Positions 23,649-45,238 of a stretch of DNA of 64,000 nt are shown here, piece after piece. The notes beneath the pieces are model-generated. The model ran no database searches. It was not told the origin of the DNA and worked only from the letters and a program-made list of their open reading frames with translations. Numbering within the stretch: position 1 is the first letter of the stretch; each line of letters starts with the position of its first letter. The stretch is from Corticium candelabrum (taxonomy: Eukaryota; Porifera; Homoscleromorpha; Homosclerophorida; Plakinidae). Where the stretch lies: NCBI RefSeq assembly GCF_963422355.1, contig NC_085085.1, forward strand, positions 12,206,985 to 12,270,984, in the 5' to 3' direction. A program made the translations under genes and the position numbers.

Positions 23649-23890
23649 CAGGGAGTCCGGTAGCACTCCCTATGTGGGGATGCAAAGAATCTAAAATGGC
23701 GGCCCATACAAAGTATACAAATGCATCCGAACCGGATCTCTCAGAACTCATTACAGAGATCTCGGACCCACATAGCGCTCAACTTCAAATGTTCCTAATG
23801 GTAGCCAGACTATCACCGCTGACACTAAGCGCCTCAGAAGCCAGCTATCGGCAAGTAAAAAAACCCGATTTATTTTTCCACATTTCACAT
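23649..23890 (+). repeat. Dispersed repeat copy A (shared with 42379-42608)
   Basis: About 240 bp, about 93% identical by eye to 42379-42608, in the same orientation. It contains ATGGCGGCCCAT and an open frame giving ASEPDLSELITEISDP, then LMVARLSPLTLSASEASY and KKPDLFFHI. The frame is uninterrupted in this copy. No protein family is recognised. It could be the 5' part of a transposable element or a duplicated exon. Confidence 0.75.
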
Positions 23891-24507
23891 TTCACTTTTG
23901 TCAGCCAGGCTAGCGCCTCACTCCAAGCAGCTACAACGACGAGAGTCACACCAAACGATTCGCTCTTGTGCAAAGAATTGCACTGACCCAACAGCTAGAA
24001 ATGTGCAACGTCACCTTGTATCAGTCAACTGCTGCCATGCAATTCCACGTAGTGCTTCCCACAACGCCATGTTGTTCCGGTCACGTGTGTACATGTGACT
24101 ACCGTTTGGAAGCCTACCAGTGGCTGCCACTTCCACCTGCTGCTACATGCTGCTTACAGTTGCGTGTATAGTTGAACATGTACAACTATGTTCAACGGCG
24201 CGGTGGCCTGTCTGACTCTCTGTGCATGTAAGTGTGTATCTCTTCCGTGGAACCCTACTAGTAGGTAATGGGAGTTGTCTAAAGATGCAATCAGTGTCAT
24301 AACGTACATCCGTCAGCTGCTACGTACTTCCGTGTTTGCTAAGCGTAACGTGGGAGTCGTATAGAAATGCAATCAAAGATTGAAATCCCGGCCGAGCTGC
24401 AAACGTTTACTAGGACTGTCATTTCCATTTCAAACTACACACACGCACACAGGCAGGCACGCACGCGCGCGCACACACACACAATTTTAGTATGTGTATG
24501 TAGTTTG

Positions 24508-24513
<6 letters not shown>

Positions 24514-24571
<58 letters not shown>
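24514..24571. repeat. (AT)n microsatellite
   Basis: Long TA tract preceded by a short CA/CG run (24440-24483). A second AT/CA compound tract follows at 24736-24826. Confidence 0.95.
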
Positions 24572-24574
<3 letters not shown>

Positions 24575-24729
24575 GATTATTTATATATACTCAATGTTAT
24601 AATATAATTATAGTCCCACCACCTAAAGATGAGCGCATACTACAACTCTAAACATACATGTACGAGTCCCATTTATATATAGTATCTGTATGTAGCTTGT
24701 CATTTCCATTTCAAACTACATATACATAC

Positions 24730-24830
<101 letters not shown>

Positions 24831-24872
24831 TCTCGTAGTATACTTTTAGCACAGCTAAAAATACATGAAACA

Positions 24873-25071
24873 AGTCTAAAATCATTTGAGAAAATGATGG
24901 GTATGTAGGGATGGGTATGTACTTATGTCATTTATGCTCATCTCCTACATCACAATCTTTTCCCCTAGATCGCTTGCACAGTTGTGAATGTGATGTACGA
25001 GATGGGCATAAATGACATAAGTACATACCCATCCCTACATACCCATCATTTTCTCAAAATGTTTTTAGACT
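24873..25071. mobile_element. Short hairpin element with about 85-bp inverted arms
   Basis: The left arm AGTCTAAAATCATTTGAGAA... is matched by the reverse complement ending ...TTTTTAGACT. The arms (about 24873-24957 and 24983-25071) differ at only a few bases and flank a loop of about 25 bases. It has no coding capacity. It is probably a MITE; a target duplication could not be confirmed. Confidence 0.75.
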
Positions 25072-25140
25072 AGTATCAAATCAGCTAGTGGGGATTTGGG
25101 CTCTCATGAGTTCATCACAACAGCAAGATACCTACCTACA

Positions 25141-27168
25141 GGTCAGTGACCCTTCCGGACATTTCAATTTTCAATTTTCAAATTTCAATTTTAATTTACA
25201 AATTTCAATTTTTATTTTTAATTTTTCATTTTTCAATTTTTTGTCAAAGGTTTTCAATTATTTTGCTGAAAAAAATAATTCGGCGAGCAATTTTTATTTT
25301 CATTTTTGACATTTCTATTTTTGGTTTTTGATTTTCATTTTTCATTTTTAATTTTTCTATTTTCAAGTTTCTATTTTTGATTATATTTGGTTGAGTTGAA
25401 TGTCAAAAGAATTGAACGCAGAAAGAACGAAAAATGAACGCAGCAAGAACGAAAAATGAAACATAACAGCCTTGTGCGAAATACGAAGTAGGGAGTCTGG
25501 TTCATTCCAACGCGTGCTGCTGATTGGAAGGGTCGGAGTTGTTCTTCCACGACTTCCGCCCCAGGACGCTTGCAATTTCCGCTTTAACGAGAAGAAAATC
25601 TCCCTCTCCTCCGAAAAATAATCAATCTCAGGTGCGAGCAGCCATTGCTGATGAGTACAGTACATATGCATGGTATATGAAATTTATATATTACCACATA
25701 AAATTCTAGCTAACAATTGCAACAGTCTACCTAAACCTAAAACTCAACAAATTTAGTAACTGTACTGAAACTCGTTCAAACTCTTTTAGGCTACTGTAGA
25801 TTAGCTACCATTTATACACGCAGTACACAGCAACTAAAAACAAAGATGCCTGGTTTGCTGTTCTATACATGCGCGCGTACGTACCTCCGTCACCTCTGGA
25901 CTTAAATCTTGAGCTTCTGTCCTTGCGGATGGCTCTCTTGTCACTGCAGACCTGCGTAGGCTGGACGACGTCTGTGCTGGCCAAGTACCTCGGGCATGCA
26001 AAATATGACTTACTTGCTTGCCCAGCTTTGTCAATTCGTCCAAGCTACCTAAACGGAGAGTCACGCAGAGTTGACCGCCATTTCATGTTGTATTGCAGAG
26101 ACAGAGGGGAAACGTCGGCCACTTGTAACCACTCTACGCACTGCTGACACCCAAGCCACTGCTGACAGCAGGTTGTGATGTTTGCCGGAGGTTTTGTAAA
26201 GTGGTGGCATATTAAATGTTGGCACTGGGAGAAGCTTCGCTGTCGTTTCTGCCAGTCTTCTCATACATAGCCTCGTTCACAGCGACGGTGCGATCATCAC
26301 GGCGCAGAGTCAACCGAGTCTGCATGAGCTATATAGGTACTTGGCCAGCACACGTCGTCGTCCAGCTTACGCAGGTCTGCAGTGACAAGAGAGCCATCCG
26401 CAGGACAGAAGCTCAAGATTCAATTCCCGAGGTGATGGAGGCACGTACGCGCGCGCGTGTAGAACAGCAAACCGCGCATTTTTGTTTTTAGTAGTTGCTG
26501 TGTACTCCGAGTATAGATGGTAGAGTAGCCTAGAAGAGTTTGAACGAGTTTCAGTATAGTTACTAAATTTGTCAGAGTTTTAGATTGAGTTAGACTGTTG
26601 CAATTGTTATAATTTTATGTGGTAATAGATAAATTCCTATACCATGCATGCATATGTACTGTGCTCATCAGCAATGGCGGCTCGCACCTGATATTGATCA
26701 TTTTTTGGGAAGAGGAAGATTTCCTTCTCGTTAATTAAAACGGAAACTGCAAGAGATCGTCCTACTACCACTCCGCCCCCTTCCAACCAGCAGCACGCGT
26801 TGGAATGAAAAACGAACCCCTGCTGCGTTGAGGAAAGGCACGCGTTCCACCAGACTCCCTGCTGCGTACTTCGCACACGGCTGTTCATTTTTCGTTCTTG
26901 CCGCGTTTAATTCTTTTGACATTCAACTCAAACAAATATAATAAAAAATAGAAAAATGAAAATAGAAAAATGAAAAATGAAAATGAAAAATGAAAAATCA
27001 AAAATCAAAAACAAAAAATGAAAAATAAAAGTTTGCTCGGCAAATTGATTTTTTCCAGGAAAAATAATTAAAAACCTTTGACAAAAATTAAAAAATTAAA
27101 AATTAAAAATTAAAATTAAAATTAAAATTCGAAAATTGAAATTTGAATAGCCGGAAGCGTTACGGACC
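25141..27168. mobile_element. 2-kb foldback element with about 860-bp inverted arms
   Basis: The termini are GGTCAGTGACCCTTCCGG at 25141 and the inverted GGTCCGTAACGCTTCCGG ending at 27168. Matching inverted blocks run inward: TTGTCAAAGGTTTTCAATTA; GTTGAATGTCAAAAGAATTG; the GCAGCCATTGCTGATGAG block; and CCGCAGGACAGAAGCTCAAG near 26400 with its partner near 25910. The arms converge on a spacer of about 300 bp around 26010-26310. The arms look roughly 10-15% diverged. Apparent frames inside are shadows of the palindrome. Confidence 0.8.
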
Positions 27169-27436
27169 ACCCACCCCTAGGGCATCATGCACTTGAAAAA
27201 GTTTTGGCATCAACCAGCGCTACTTTGGAAGGCTTGCTCATACCAAGCTTTCTCCTAGGCTGGAGTGTCCAGCCGGTCATCTCCCCCCACCCCGTGGCGG
27301 ACATGACCGGCTGGACACTCGAGCCTAGCTTTCTCCTAGCCTATTTCTCATTGATTTAACTAATTAATTTGATAGTTAGACCATTATATAAATTAATAAA
27401 TTACGTGCTGTCTCCCCTGACAAACCAAGACTAAAG

Positions 27437-27505
27437 CCAGTCTCTCCCCGCCTTCGTCATTCCCCGGATAGTCAATCCTCGCCGTGGAGAGACTGGTTTC
27501 AGACC
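27437..27505. repeat. Small hairpin repeat, copy 1 of a three-copy motif
   Basis: GCCAGTCTCTCCCCGCC and GGCGG/GGAGAGACTGG-type arms enclose CGTCATTCCCCGGATAGTCA. The core CCGCCTTCGTCATTCCCCGG recurs at 45809-45838 and inverted at 44881-44913. Confidence 0.6.
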
Positions 27506-27903
27506 GCCTTCTTCCGGTGCAATTAACTTTCAAGAGGTCCTACCTTCTAACAGACAGGATTACATAAACGGATCTCGGGATCCGTTTAGTGGTCGCTGCT
27601 TGTATCATAATATCGTGATTTGTTAGTAAGTGGTATCCAATTCTTCTACAGTGTAAATACGTATGCCGTGCCTGTTGCTAAGCCATACAGTGTCTAGTCT
27701 ACTGCAAAACAACAGGTTTTCAAGGAAACGGGGCGTCAAAACATTCCGTTCTTTACGAGGTAGCCAACGATCACGCATGCTAGTTGTTAGTTCAATCGAG
27801 CAGCCTAGAGATCTCTCCACTCTAATGTACAGTGCTCGTGCAGTCGGTGATCATTCCCAGTGTAGGGTGCGATTGACCATGCAGACCAAAGAGCAGTCCG
27901 TTG

Positions 27904-28443
27904 CAGGGGCGTAGGAAGTAAATGAAAACCGGTCCGGCCTAGCGCGCGCTAGTGGGCTGGACAATGTAGCGCACGCTAGTAGATGGGCGGGACAACTTTA
28001 ATTAACGAGAACTATAATGACAGCCATGTCTAATTCTAAAACTGATACTTATTGCTGCTCATAACCTTAATCGAACTTTCCAAAAATGCGAAGTCTGTGC
28101 TCACTACCAGCCACAAACTCCTAATCTCACAGGTCTGCTCCTGATAGATGCGGCGGCTCTGAGATGAACGGGTCTTTTTAGCGGCCTCGGACCTCCGTGC
28201 ATTACCTGCACACATCTTAGCCTCGCATCGGCTGGGTCTCCGAGCCTGTACAGTACCTTCAACTGACGTCTGGAGAACGCAAGGCCGACGCACAAAGTAC
28301 TGCATGAGCAGAAATATATTACTTATTTAATCGGCTATACCCTTAAAACGGAAGTTGATGCCATTGAGCGTCTGGCGAAAGTGCATATTTCAAAAACCGG
28401 TCCGGCCATGGCCGGACCGGTCGGACTGGACGCTACGCCCCTG
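27904..28443. mobile_element. hAT-like MITE (5-bp TSD CGTTG)
   Basis: The 540-bp element starts CAGGGGCGTAGGAAG and ends CGCTACGCCCCTG, with CGTTG duplicated at 27899-27903 and 28444-28448. Subterminal ACCGGTCCGGCC occurs near both ends, and a palindrome CCGGTCCGGCCATGGCCGGA lies near the right end. There is no convincing coding frame. Confidence 0.8.
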
Positions 28444-28448
28444 CGTTG

Positions 28449-30500
28449 GTGTCACTACAGCTTTACTTCACGAATGGTAATTATTATACAGATACAAACC
28501 CACTGGAAGAGTCGTTCTTCCATTTCTCTAGACCAACGCTGGACTTCAAACATTGGCCCCAAGAGACCAGCTGCTGGCACCCATTCAGACCTTTTGGGAT
28601 TAACTGTCCTTCCGCCATAAAACTTTGCTAGTAGAGTACAATGCTTACACAAGGGCATTCTCCTTGTGCTACATTCTATAGCTATTTTCATTAAATTAAG
28701 TTTGACTGTTACCAGATTTTATAGCAAGTGCTAAAACCCGTGGAGTGCGCGCGAGGAGAGGACTGAGTATGAGTCTACGTAATAAATTTCCACTGTTCTC
28801 GAGTTGTTGTTTTTGTGGTCACATTGTTTCTTGGTAATTTCATCGTTATCGCAATGTCAGCTCTCGGCTAACTAATTTACCCTCTCCTCACAGAACTTCT
28901 ACTTAGTTTGCGCTGTTACTACGTTGTTTTTAGTTTGTACTGTTCTAGTAGTCAGCTACTAGAGATTCTACTACAGCCCCTTCAAGCAAATACTATTCGT
29001 CTACAAGTGTGCACTCGGCATAATTTGTGTAGACAAACACTGATGTAATACTGTCTGTAAACATGTAGGTGCATGCATCGCTCTTAGCATCCGCTTCCTG
29101 CACGGCCTACCTGCAAGTCGTGCCGCAACGCCTCGTTGTCTATCGTGACAGCCTGACAACGCAGAGAAACAAACATAATTGGAAACGACACGAAACAAAG
29201 CCTCGTACTCAGAAAGTCATGTAGACTGACCTCCAGTTCCGCGGACAGTGTGCTGACCTGGTGGGATCAATACTCTAGGCTATTAGCATGCAAAACACCC
29301 AGCATATGACAGCAATTACCCTGCGAAACAATTCCGTCACAAGGCAGTCTTCGCCGCCATCGCCCCAGCAACTGCACATCTTCTGCACACAACGAATTTT
29401 ACGCTACACAAGCGAATTTACAGCACGCGCAAGTTGATTGCTAGTTGGCAACATCGCGATCTTACAAAGCAGGAAAGGCCCAGAAAAATTGCCACTGCGA
29501 CATCTAGCGCAGACGGAAACGCCATGGCTGGCCGCGACTAGAAGAATGCCAGCACTTCCTTACTCCCTCCTATTTTCCCATCAAGTTATATAACTACTAT
29601 CACCAGATTAATAATATTGTCATAAACGCTTTCATTATTACAGTATGTTGTACATACTGTACAACATACGCGTAGTGTAACCTTTTCATGAATAAGTGGT
29701 ACTTACCTCTCTTTCTGCTAATACTAGCACGTACATGTGTGAGAATGTGCTGGTGGCAACAAGTTCAGCACAGTGTAACTGAAACATTACAATGAAGATA
29801 TGCAATAGTTTTGAAATTGTCCAGTTCTAAACAATTTGGTAAATACTGCCTCTTACCAATTTAACATGTAGCACGCGTTCCTCAACTAAGTACAGACACC
29901 CTAGATCTAAATTCTATGTTGCAATGCTTCCAGGAAGTTGAGAGAAAATTCATACAAGCAGGTTGTGCTATATGTGTTGTGTTATATGTGCATGTTTAAT
30001 TCTCTAGATTTAGTAATGGTGGGGATCGATTAGTACCAGCCTATATACCTTCTACCTCAAATTAAAAATTGCAAACAAATTTACTTGTGAACTTTACACA
30101 TTTAGGTATAATGAAATGACGAGTGATCGAAAGCCATGCAAAAGCCAAGAGAAAAACTTGCGGAGTCCAAACTGCTTTGTGAATATGTGCATTTAATTAC
30201 GGTTACATACTTAATAGAAGCAACTAACATTTGTTGAGTTACAGTTACATGCACGCAAACTCAAAATATTGTCCAAGCAAACGGAGTAAGTAAGTGTACT
30301 CGACGGACAAAGAGAAGCTATAATGAAGAGACTCGATCGTGAGGTAATCCTGTTGTGGGCACTTGGGCATCATATCACTACAGACAGCTGCAAATGCACC
30401 ACAGAGGTCATAACTAGAATAGAACAGTCACATTATGACTAGCAGAGTGACTCATTATAAATTCTAATACATTAGATCTAGAGTGCTAGTACATAAGAAA
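28449..30500. other. Intergenic stretch without supported genes
   Basis: No coding exon, RNA gene or transposon was identified. A perfect palindrome, GTATGTTGTACA with a 3-nt loop, lies at 29643-29669. Frames here are short and lack splice or domain support. Confidence 0.5.
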
Positions 30501-30504
30501 TGTT

Positions 30505-30505
<1 letters not shown>

Positions 30506-30565
<60 letters not shown>

Positions 30566-30566
30566 T
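30506..30566. repeat. (AG)n microsatellite
   Basis: GA/AG tract 300 bp upstream of the Ginger-like gene. Confidence 0.95.
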
Positions 30567-30684
30567 TAGGATCGAGTTCTCATGCCAAGAATCAGAGTAC
30601 ATGCTATTAAAGGTAAGTGACTACAGCATGGCAACAAGCAGTTTGTGTACAAAAATAAAGAATAAGCCAATTACCTATATTATA

Positions 30685-30818
30685 TGTTAAATGGTTTATT
30701 TGCAGCACAGAACACTTCCATTTAGTTGCCTACACTCTAAACAAGGTTGTTGTGGGGTCATTACAATTACCCTAGTAAATGTTAAATGATTTATTTGCAG
30801 CACAGAACACTTCCATTT
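30685..30818. repeat. 39-bp direct duplication of an acceptor-like sequence
   Basis: TGTTAAATGRTTTATTTGCAGCACAGAACACTTCCATTT occurs at 30685-30723 and again at 30780-30818 with one change, 95 bp apart. Both copies contain TTATTTGCAG, a strong splice acceptor. Confidence 0.85.
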
Positions 30819-30856
30819 TCAAGCATTCAGATTGTGTACACCTGTCGAAATTCATC

Positions 30857-39966
<9,110 letters not shown>

Positions 39967-41580
39967 ATGTAATCATGAAGTCAGCCCAAGACTCATAAGC
40001 ACCGTTTCAGGTTTAATACAACTGCTGTTGCATATTGTTTACAGCAAACTTGACATCGTGAAGTTCTAAAGTCCCTATCAATAACCAAGTTGACATGCTG
40101 TTGCCAGTATAGGTCATTCTGTTAACCTTCAGTGCTTTGGGAACGGCATGCTTAGAAATTGATCAATATCTGGACTTAATTTTATGTTATCACAACCTGT
40201 AGCACTTACAGTCAACAGTGTTTTCAGAATACTTCATAAACTCTATTCTTGAGCCACATAGATCTACTTTCAAAGAAAGGTATTTTTGGCACTTGTATAA
40301 TGTGTTGAATGTATATGCATATACATACATCTATTGTGTATATTGTACACCCAAATGGGAAGCACCAACAGCCACTGCCAACATATAGGTAGATAATATT
40401 TCTATAAACAGCACAGGGATACAGTGGAGTTTGCTATAGCAAACCTCAATGTAATTAATCCTTGATATGATGAATTTAGTTTTGATGTACTGAATGTGCA
40501 ACAACAATCCGGATGCGTTCACTTATTACAAAATTCTAGTGTCTCCTGCAATTCATTTATCAATATTTCACTGTATGTGAGTAACCTCTGAACAACAAAA
40601 ACTTACACATACACATAAATCTACAATCACAGCTGAGTATAGTATAGTATATGTTAATTAAAAATCCTAATCAGGTCAAGAGTAGTCTAGATCTCTTCCC
40701 ATGATAGACAGTTTGATCTGCATCATATTGTGTAAGATGAACCCAAGGGAAAACAAAGTTTATAACCAGTGCTGTACCTATGTTGCCCCAATCTAATAAC
40801 TGGCTTCATTTGCATAATTGATTGACAGATCGGGATAACTGCATACAAAATATTTAATACGATATTTTTTGTACTGTAGATAGAGTAACTATCATCTGGC
40901 ATTCTAGAATCCATAATAAGTCAAAAGAGAGGTGTACAAAATACAAGTAGAAATGGTCCTCACTTCTCTTGAACATAATTTCCTATGAAATTGTTTCACC
41001 AGAAAGATTTTTCGTAGAACATTTGTCTACTAAGAAATATTTATCAATTATGTCCCACAAAAGCAAACAAAGACAAGGACATTTTAACATGAAGACAACT
41101 TAAATTCTACCAAACTGTCCAGGAAATAACCTGTGTAATAATTATGCCTTTACTCAGTCTCATATTGCAAAACATCAAAAATTTGTGATGTAGATTGCTA
41201 TTATTTTAGTTAACAACTTAACAATGCTAATATACAAAATATTTAACATCCATACCACTGAACACCAGCAACAACAGCATTCTTAATATTAGTGTCTCAT
41301 AGTATTTCATGTTACACATCACCAAAAAACATTCAGTCATATATTCAACTTTGCAATCACTATACAGTAGACAAAGCAGTCAATTGCTGCATAGAAGTTT
41401 AATTGCCATTAATAAAATTCAAAAAGCTATGATTGGTTTTACAAAGTTACACAACCCGGTGAGAAATACGGCTGATGCACTGCAAAAGATACAGGTACAG
41501 TACATCCATTGCTCTTTTGTCTGGCAGAGCTTGCTTCCAGCCAAGCTTGCTTACAGCTATTTAGCCAATAAACAATTCCA

Positions 41581-41625
<45 letters not shown>

Positions 41626-42378
41626 TTATTTCAGAGAACAATTACCAGTCCCCTGCCAAAGTTGGCAAATCCCAAAAGTCAAACTCAGTGTCAAATCGTA
41701 AACTAATTAGTGCAAATTATACTTGCAGTAGACTGAAACAAGCGAACTGAAATCTGTTGCAGTAAGTTACTGACTGCCCTACTAAAAGTTATTCTGCTCT
41801 TTGCTGTGGGCTTGGAGGCGATAACCCTCAAAGTGGCAAGACTGGAAGGCATCCACAAACTCCATACTAGCTATCAGATATGTAATGGCATCTGGTCTTG
41901 TCTAATAAATTAGAGTACATGTACAGTGATGAGTGGGAGTCTGATAGTGCGTGTGTGTATTGCGTTGCGTTGAGAGAGTAGTGTGCCGTTGATTAGTCTG
42001 CAGTGAGCTGTTGCGTGAATAATACAAAAACGTGGAGAACCATAGAGATAGATAGATATTAACTCTATCAACAGCAATCAATCCATAAATCAATTTACAT
42101 ATATGCAATGATGAATACCTGGCTCTACACTTTCAGCTTGACCTGCGTATCAGCTTGGCTTACCAAATAACGCAGTATGTAGCATGTCTTTGTAAACAGG
42201 CCCCGGATAACACTCTACCTAGCTCGTCATTTTTACATCGCATTGTTCACTGTTTTAGTGTCAATCCTATTCATCGCTGCCGTTGTTAATAATGGAAAGA
42301 TCTCTGAATAGGGGTCCCGACTAGAGTAGTAACATTCATGCGCGCGTTAGGTGTTTTTCTGTAGGCTGTAGCCCCATA
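39967..42378. other. Intergenic, no supported gene
   Basis: AT-rich sequence with short frames only. It contains an (AT)n tract at 41582-41623. Nothing else recognised. Confidence 0.5.
41582..41623. repeat. (TA)n microsatellite
   Basis: Pure dinucleotide tract. Confidence 0.95.
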
Positions 42379-42608
42379 TCAGGGAGTGCCCTATGTAGGG
42401 ATGCGAAGAATCTAAAATGGCGGCCCATGCAAAAGTATCCAAACGCATCCGAACCGGATCTCTCAGAACTCATTACAGAGATCTCGGACCCACGTAGCGC
42501 TCAACTTCAAACGTTTCTAATGGTAGCCAGACTATCACCGCTGACACTAAGCGCCTCAGAAGCCAGCTATCAGCAAGTAAAAAAACCCGATTTATTCTTT
42601 CACATTTG
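42379..42608 (+). repeat. Dispersed repeat copy B (frameshifted)
   Basis: Same sequence as 23649-23890. One extra base shortly after ATGGCGGCCCAT shifts the frame, so the start codon is no longer in frame with ASEPDLSELITEISDP. After 42608 the two copies diverge; this one is followed by several GACTATTTGGT direct repeats (42615-42735). Confidence 0.75.
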
Positions 42609-42735
42609 TACAGGGACTATTTGGTCGAAGGCAATTATCTCGCTCCTATTTGGTTCTCGAAACCGTTTAACTACGGCTTATTTGGTTTCGGCCACCTGCA
42701 GGGACTATTTGGTCGCGTGGACTATTTGGTTTCGC

Positions 42736-43894
42736 ATTTAGTGCGCCTCGAATCGGCACTCTCCAACTTTTACAGCTGTACGAGACGGACTCGAACGACG
42801 TGTCGATGGCCATGATAATTTTCACGCGTCTCCCAGACGTCTCGATGAGCCGAAATCGAGTGCGACCTGCTTCTTCTTCGCTTGTATTTGGCTTCATATG
42901 AATATCGAAGTCATCACGACATTGTCGATCGCAATTTCGCGTGTCTGACGTTTCGTTTTGAGGCAAATTTCCGCTTGTCTACAAATCGTGTTGTTACCCA
43001 GCAAGTCAGCCAAGATCTGTAAGAGTTACAGTCAGTCAAACGCGCGCCCACGGTAACGGCCCCAATCGTCGGACACCCATTTTCTTGCCTTCCTACCTTC
43101 TCAGCAACAGCTCTAGTTTTCAAATGACTGCAGTTGATTAAATTCAGTTATCTGAAACGCCGCAGAACGCTTGCCTATAGAATACTTGACGGCAATTCTG
43201 AGTCATTTCTCCTGCAACCACGCCCCCACTAGGACGTGTAAAATATGTCGCTTGAACGAACTAGCCATTCAACAAAGAAGACGACAACCGAAACCGATGA
43301 GAGGGCAGGATTGAAGTGTAAAACGCTCTTTTACCCTTTGTAAAGAAAGTCAATCGCTGTGTAGCGCGCGTTGACAAGGACTTGATGTAATCTAATTCAA
43401 CTTTATATAGGAGACGCAGGGGTGAAGGTTCTAGCTGCTCTGATAATAAACAAAGTTCCTGCATTCGGTACAGCTGGTTGTACCAACGATGTCGTGCTGC
43501 ACTTCGTGACGGTGCAAGGTCAGGCAAAGGTAGATATCAAACTGAGATAGAAACACCTGCACACGTCCTATTCAAAGCCAAGTAGCAATTTAGGGGCCTT
43601 GAAAGGAAAGCACAGGCTGTTCCTGTGCGAGTTGGGAGAATGTGCTCACCGCAAAGCTTGAATATGGATGACGTGAATCATGTGCTACATCCGGTGCACT
43701 AAGCCTGTGCAGTTGTACTGCAAGACATTCAGGAGTTTAAATTCTTACGCTGGAAAGACTAGACATTACCGCAGGGCTAGTAGATGCCAAAAGAGTGAGC
43801 TTGTCAGGAGAGAACATTCAGCAGTTTCCGCTACTAGCCGTTGCTGATTCAAATAAATGTCAAACGAATGGGGGGCCGTACGATATTTCCTTCC
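42736..43894. other. Intergenic, no supported gene
   Basis: Frames on both strands are short and show no domain. A weak resemblance to the end of a LINE ORF (TEIETPAHVLFK near 43540) is not enough to call. Confidence 0.4.
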
Positions 43895-44150
43895 AAATCT
43901 CTCTCTCCCTCTCCCTCTCCCTCTCCCTCTCCCTCTCCCTCTCCCTCTCCCTCTCCCTCTCCCTCTCCCTCTCCCTCTCCCTCTCCCTCTCCCTCTCCCT
44001 CTCCCTCTCCCTCCCTCCCTCTCCCTCCCTCCCTCCCTCCCTCCCTCCCTCCCTCCCTCCCTCCCTCCCTCCCTCCCTCCCTCCCTCCCTCCCTCCCTCC
44101 CTCCCTCCCTCCCTCCCTCCCTCCCTCCCTCCCTCCCTCCCTCCCTCCCT

Positions 44151-44191
<41 letters not shown>
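43895..44191. repeat. Polypyrimidine tract (CTCCCT)n-(CCCT)n-(CT)n
   Basis: About 300 bp of uninterrupted C/T on the plus strand, moving from CTCCCT hexamers to CCCT tetramers to CT dimers. Mirror symmetry and strand asymmetry favour triplex (H-DNA) structure. Reading frames here (Pro-Ser-Leu runs) are artefacts. Confidence 0.95.
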
Positions 44192-44193
<2 letters not shown>

Positions 44194-44864
44194 GACATTA
44201 TTACCTGCAGACTGCTGCTGAAAGGAAAAACGACTGTCCGACGAAAGGGGCGTTACCTCGACTCGATGAGCATGCGCTGTCTCTCCTGAAGACTAGCAAA
44301 CGGAGACAGTGATAGTGTTGTTAGCTAGTCACGTAAAAACCTATCTCAGGTGCGAAGTTGCAGAATTGCCTTTGCGTTTTCATGGGGGAAGTCGCGTCCG
44401 GTGAATGGTGGTGGTGTCCGATGAACGGGGTCGCAGAGAAGGATCACGTTTACCGTCCTAGCGTAACCGTTTCAAGCCTTTGGAAGTCCCGCGTCTAGAA
44501 TCACAGTCTTTACTAATCCTTCTTACTGTGGGCTTTAACAAAGCTCAGTCTTCGTTTACTTCTTGCACGGCTGTCCGATGATTGATGGTGTCCGCTAGCA
44601 GGGTCGTCGCTCTAGTGTGTATTGAAAAACTAGCAAACTCTCAAGGAACAGGCTGAGCTTGCCTTGCAGCATCCTGTTAGTATATTAAATTTGTGAAATA
44701 AAAGAGATTAGAAAAGATTTCACTAGTCTGTTGTGCAGTTTCTTCGAATTCGGTTGTCGGTTGTCTCGCAATGATAGCGAACAGCAGCTATCTAGATATT
44801 AAACGTCAATACATCTTTAAGCACTAAAATTCTATCTCATTGACAAGAAATCTAGAGATAGACT

Positions 44865-44913
44865 CGACCCAGTCCCTCTCCGCGGATTGACAATCCGGGG
44901 AATGACGAGGCGG
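44865..44913. repeat. Copy 2 (inverted) of the CGTCATTCCCCGGATTGTCA motif
   Basis: Reads GGATTGACAATCCGGGGAAT then GACGAGGCGG, the inverted form of the motif at 27448 and 45809, preceded by CCCAGTCCCTCTCC as in copy 1. Confidence 0.7.
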
Positions 44914-45139
44914 TGAGCTTCTTGTAACTCAAAGACAACTAGCCACCAATCTTGCAACCACATGTAAAGTAAATTGTTTATGTTACACATACCAGGAAAA
45001 CATGCGTACGTGCGTATATCTCTAGGTCCGCACAGCTGCAGCGTGTGCACAACGTGAGCTTACGTAGATACTTGTGCGCAGCGTCATGCAGTACACCAGA
45101 CTAAACCTGTATACTGTATTGCCTAGATGCAGAAGTGCG

Positions 45140-45238
45140 CAGCCAGCTCTCCCCCTATTTTCGACTTCCGTTGGCCCAACGGAAGTCGAAAAGAAGGAAG
45201 GACGCAACGGAAGTCGAAAAGAGGAGGGACTGGCTGCA
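45140..45238. repeat. About 98-bp hairpin with TTTTCGACTTCCGTTGG arms
   Basis: TTTTCGACTTCCGTTGG is followed after one base by its exact inverted copy. A further inverted copy extends the outer arms (GCAGCCAG... / ...CTGGCTGC). It looks like a small mobile hairpin, possibly related to the three-copy motif nearby. Confidence 0.7.

Noticed and set aside
43430..43590. LINE zinc-ribbon remnant (TEIETPAHVLFK)
   Set aside because: The resemblance is short and the upstream cysteines are missing.
43795..44312. Frames of Pro-Ser-Leu or Arg-Glu-Gly repeats
   Set aside because: They arise from the polypyrimidine tract only and occur in several frames at once.
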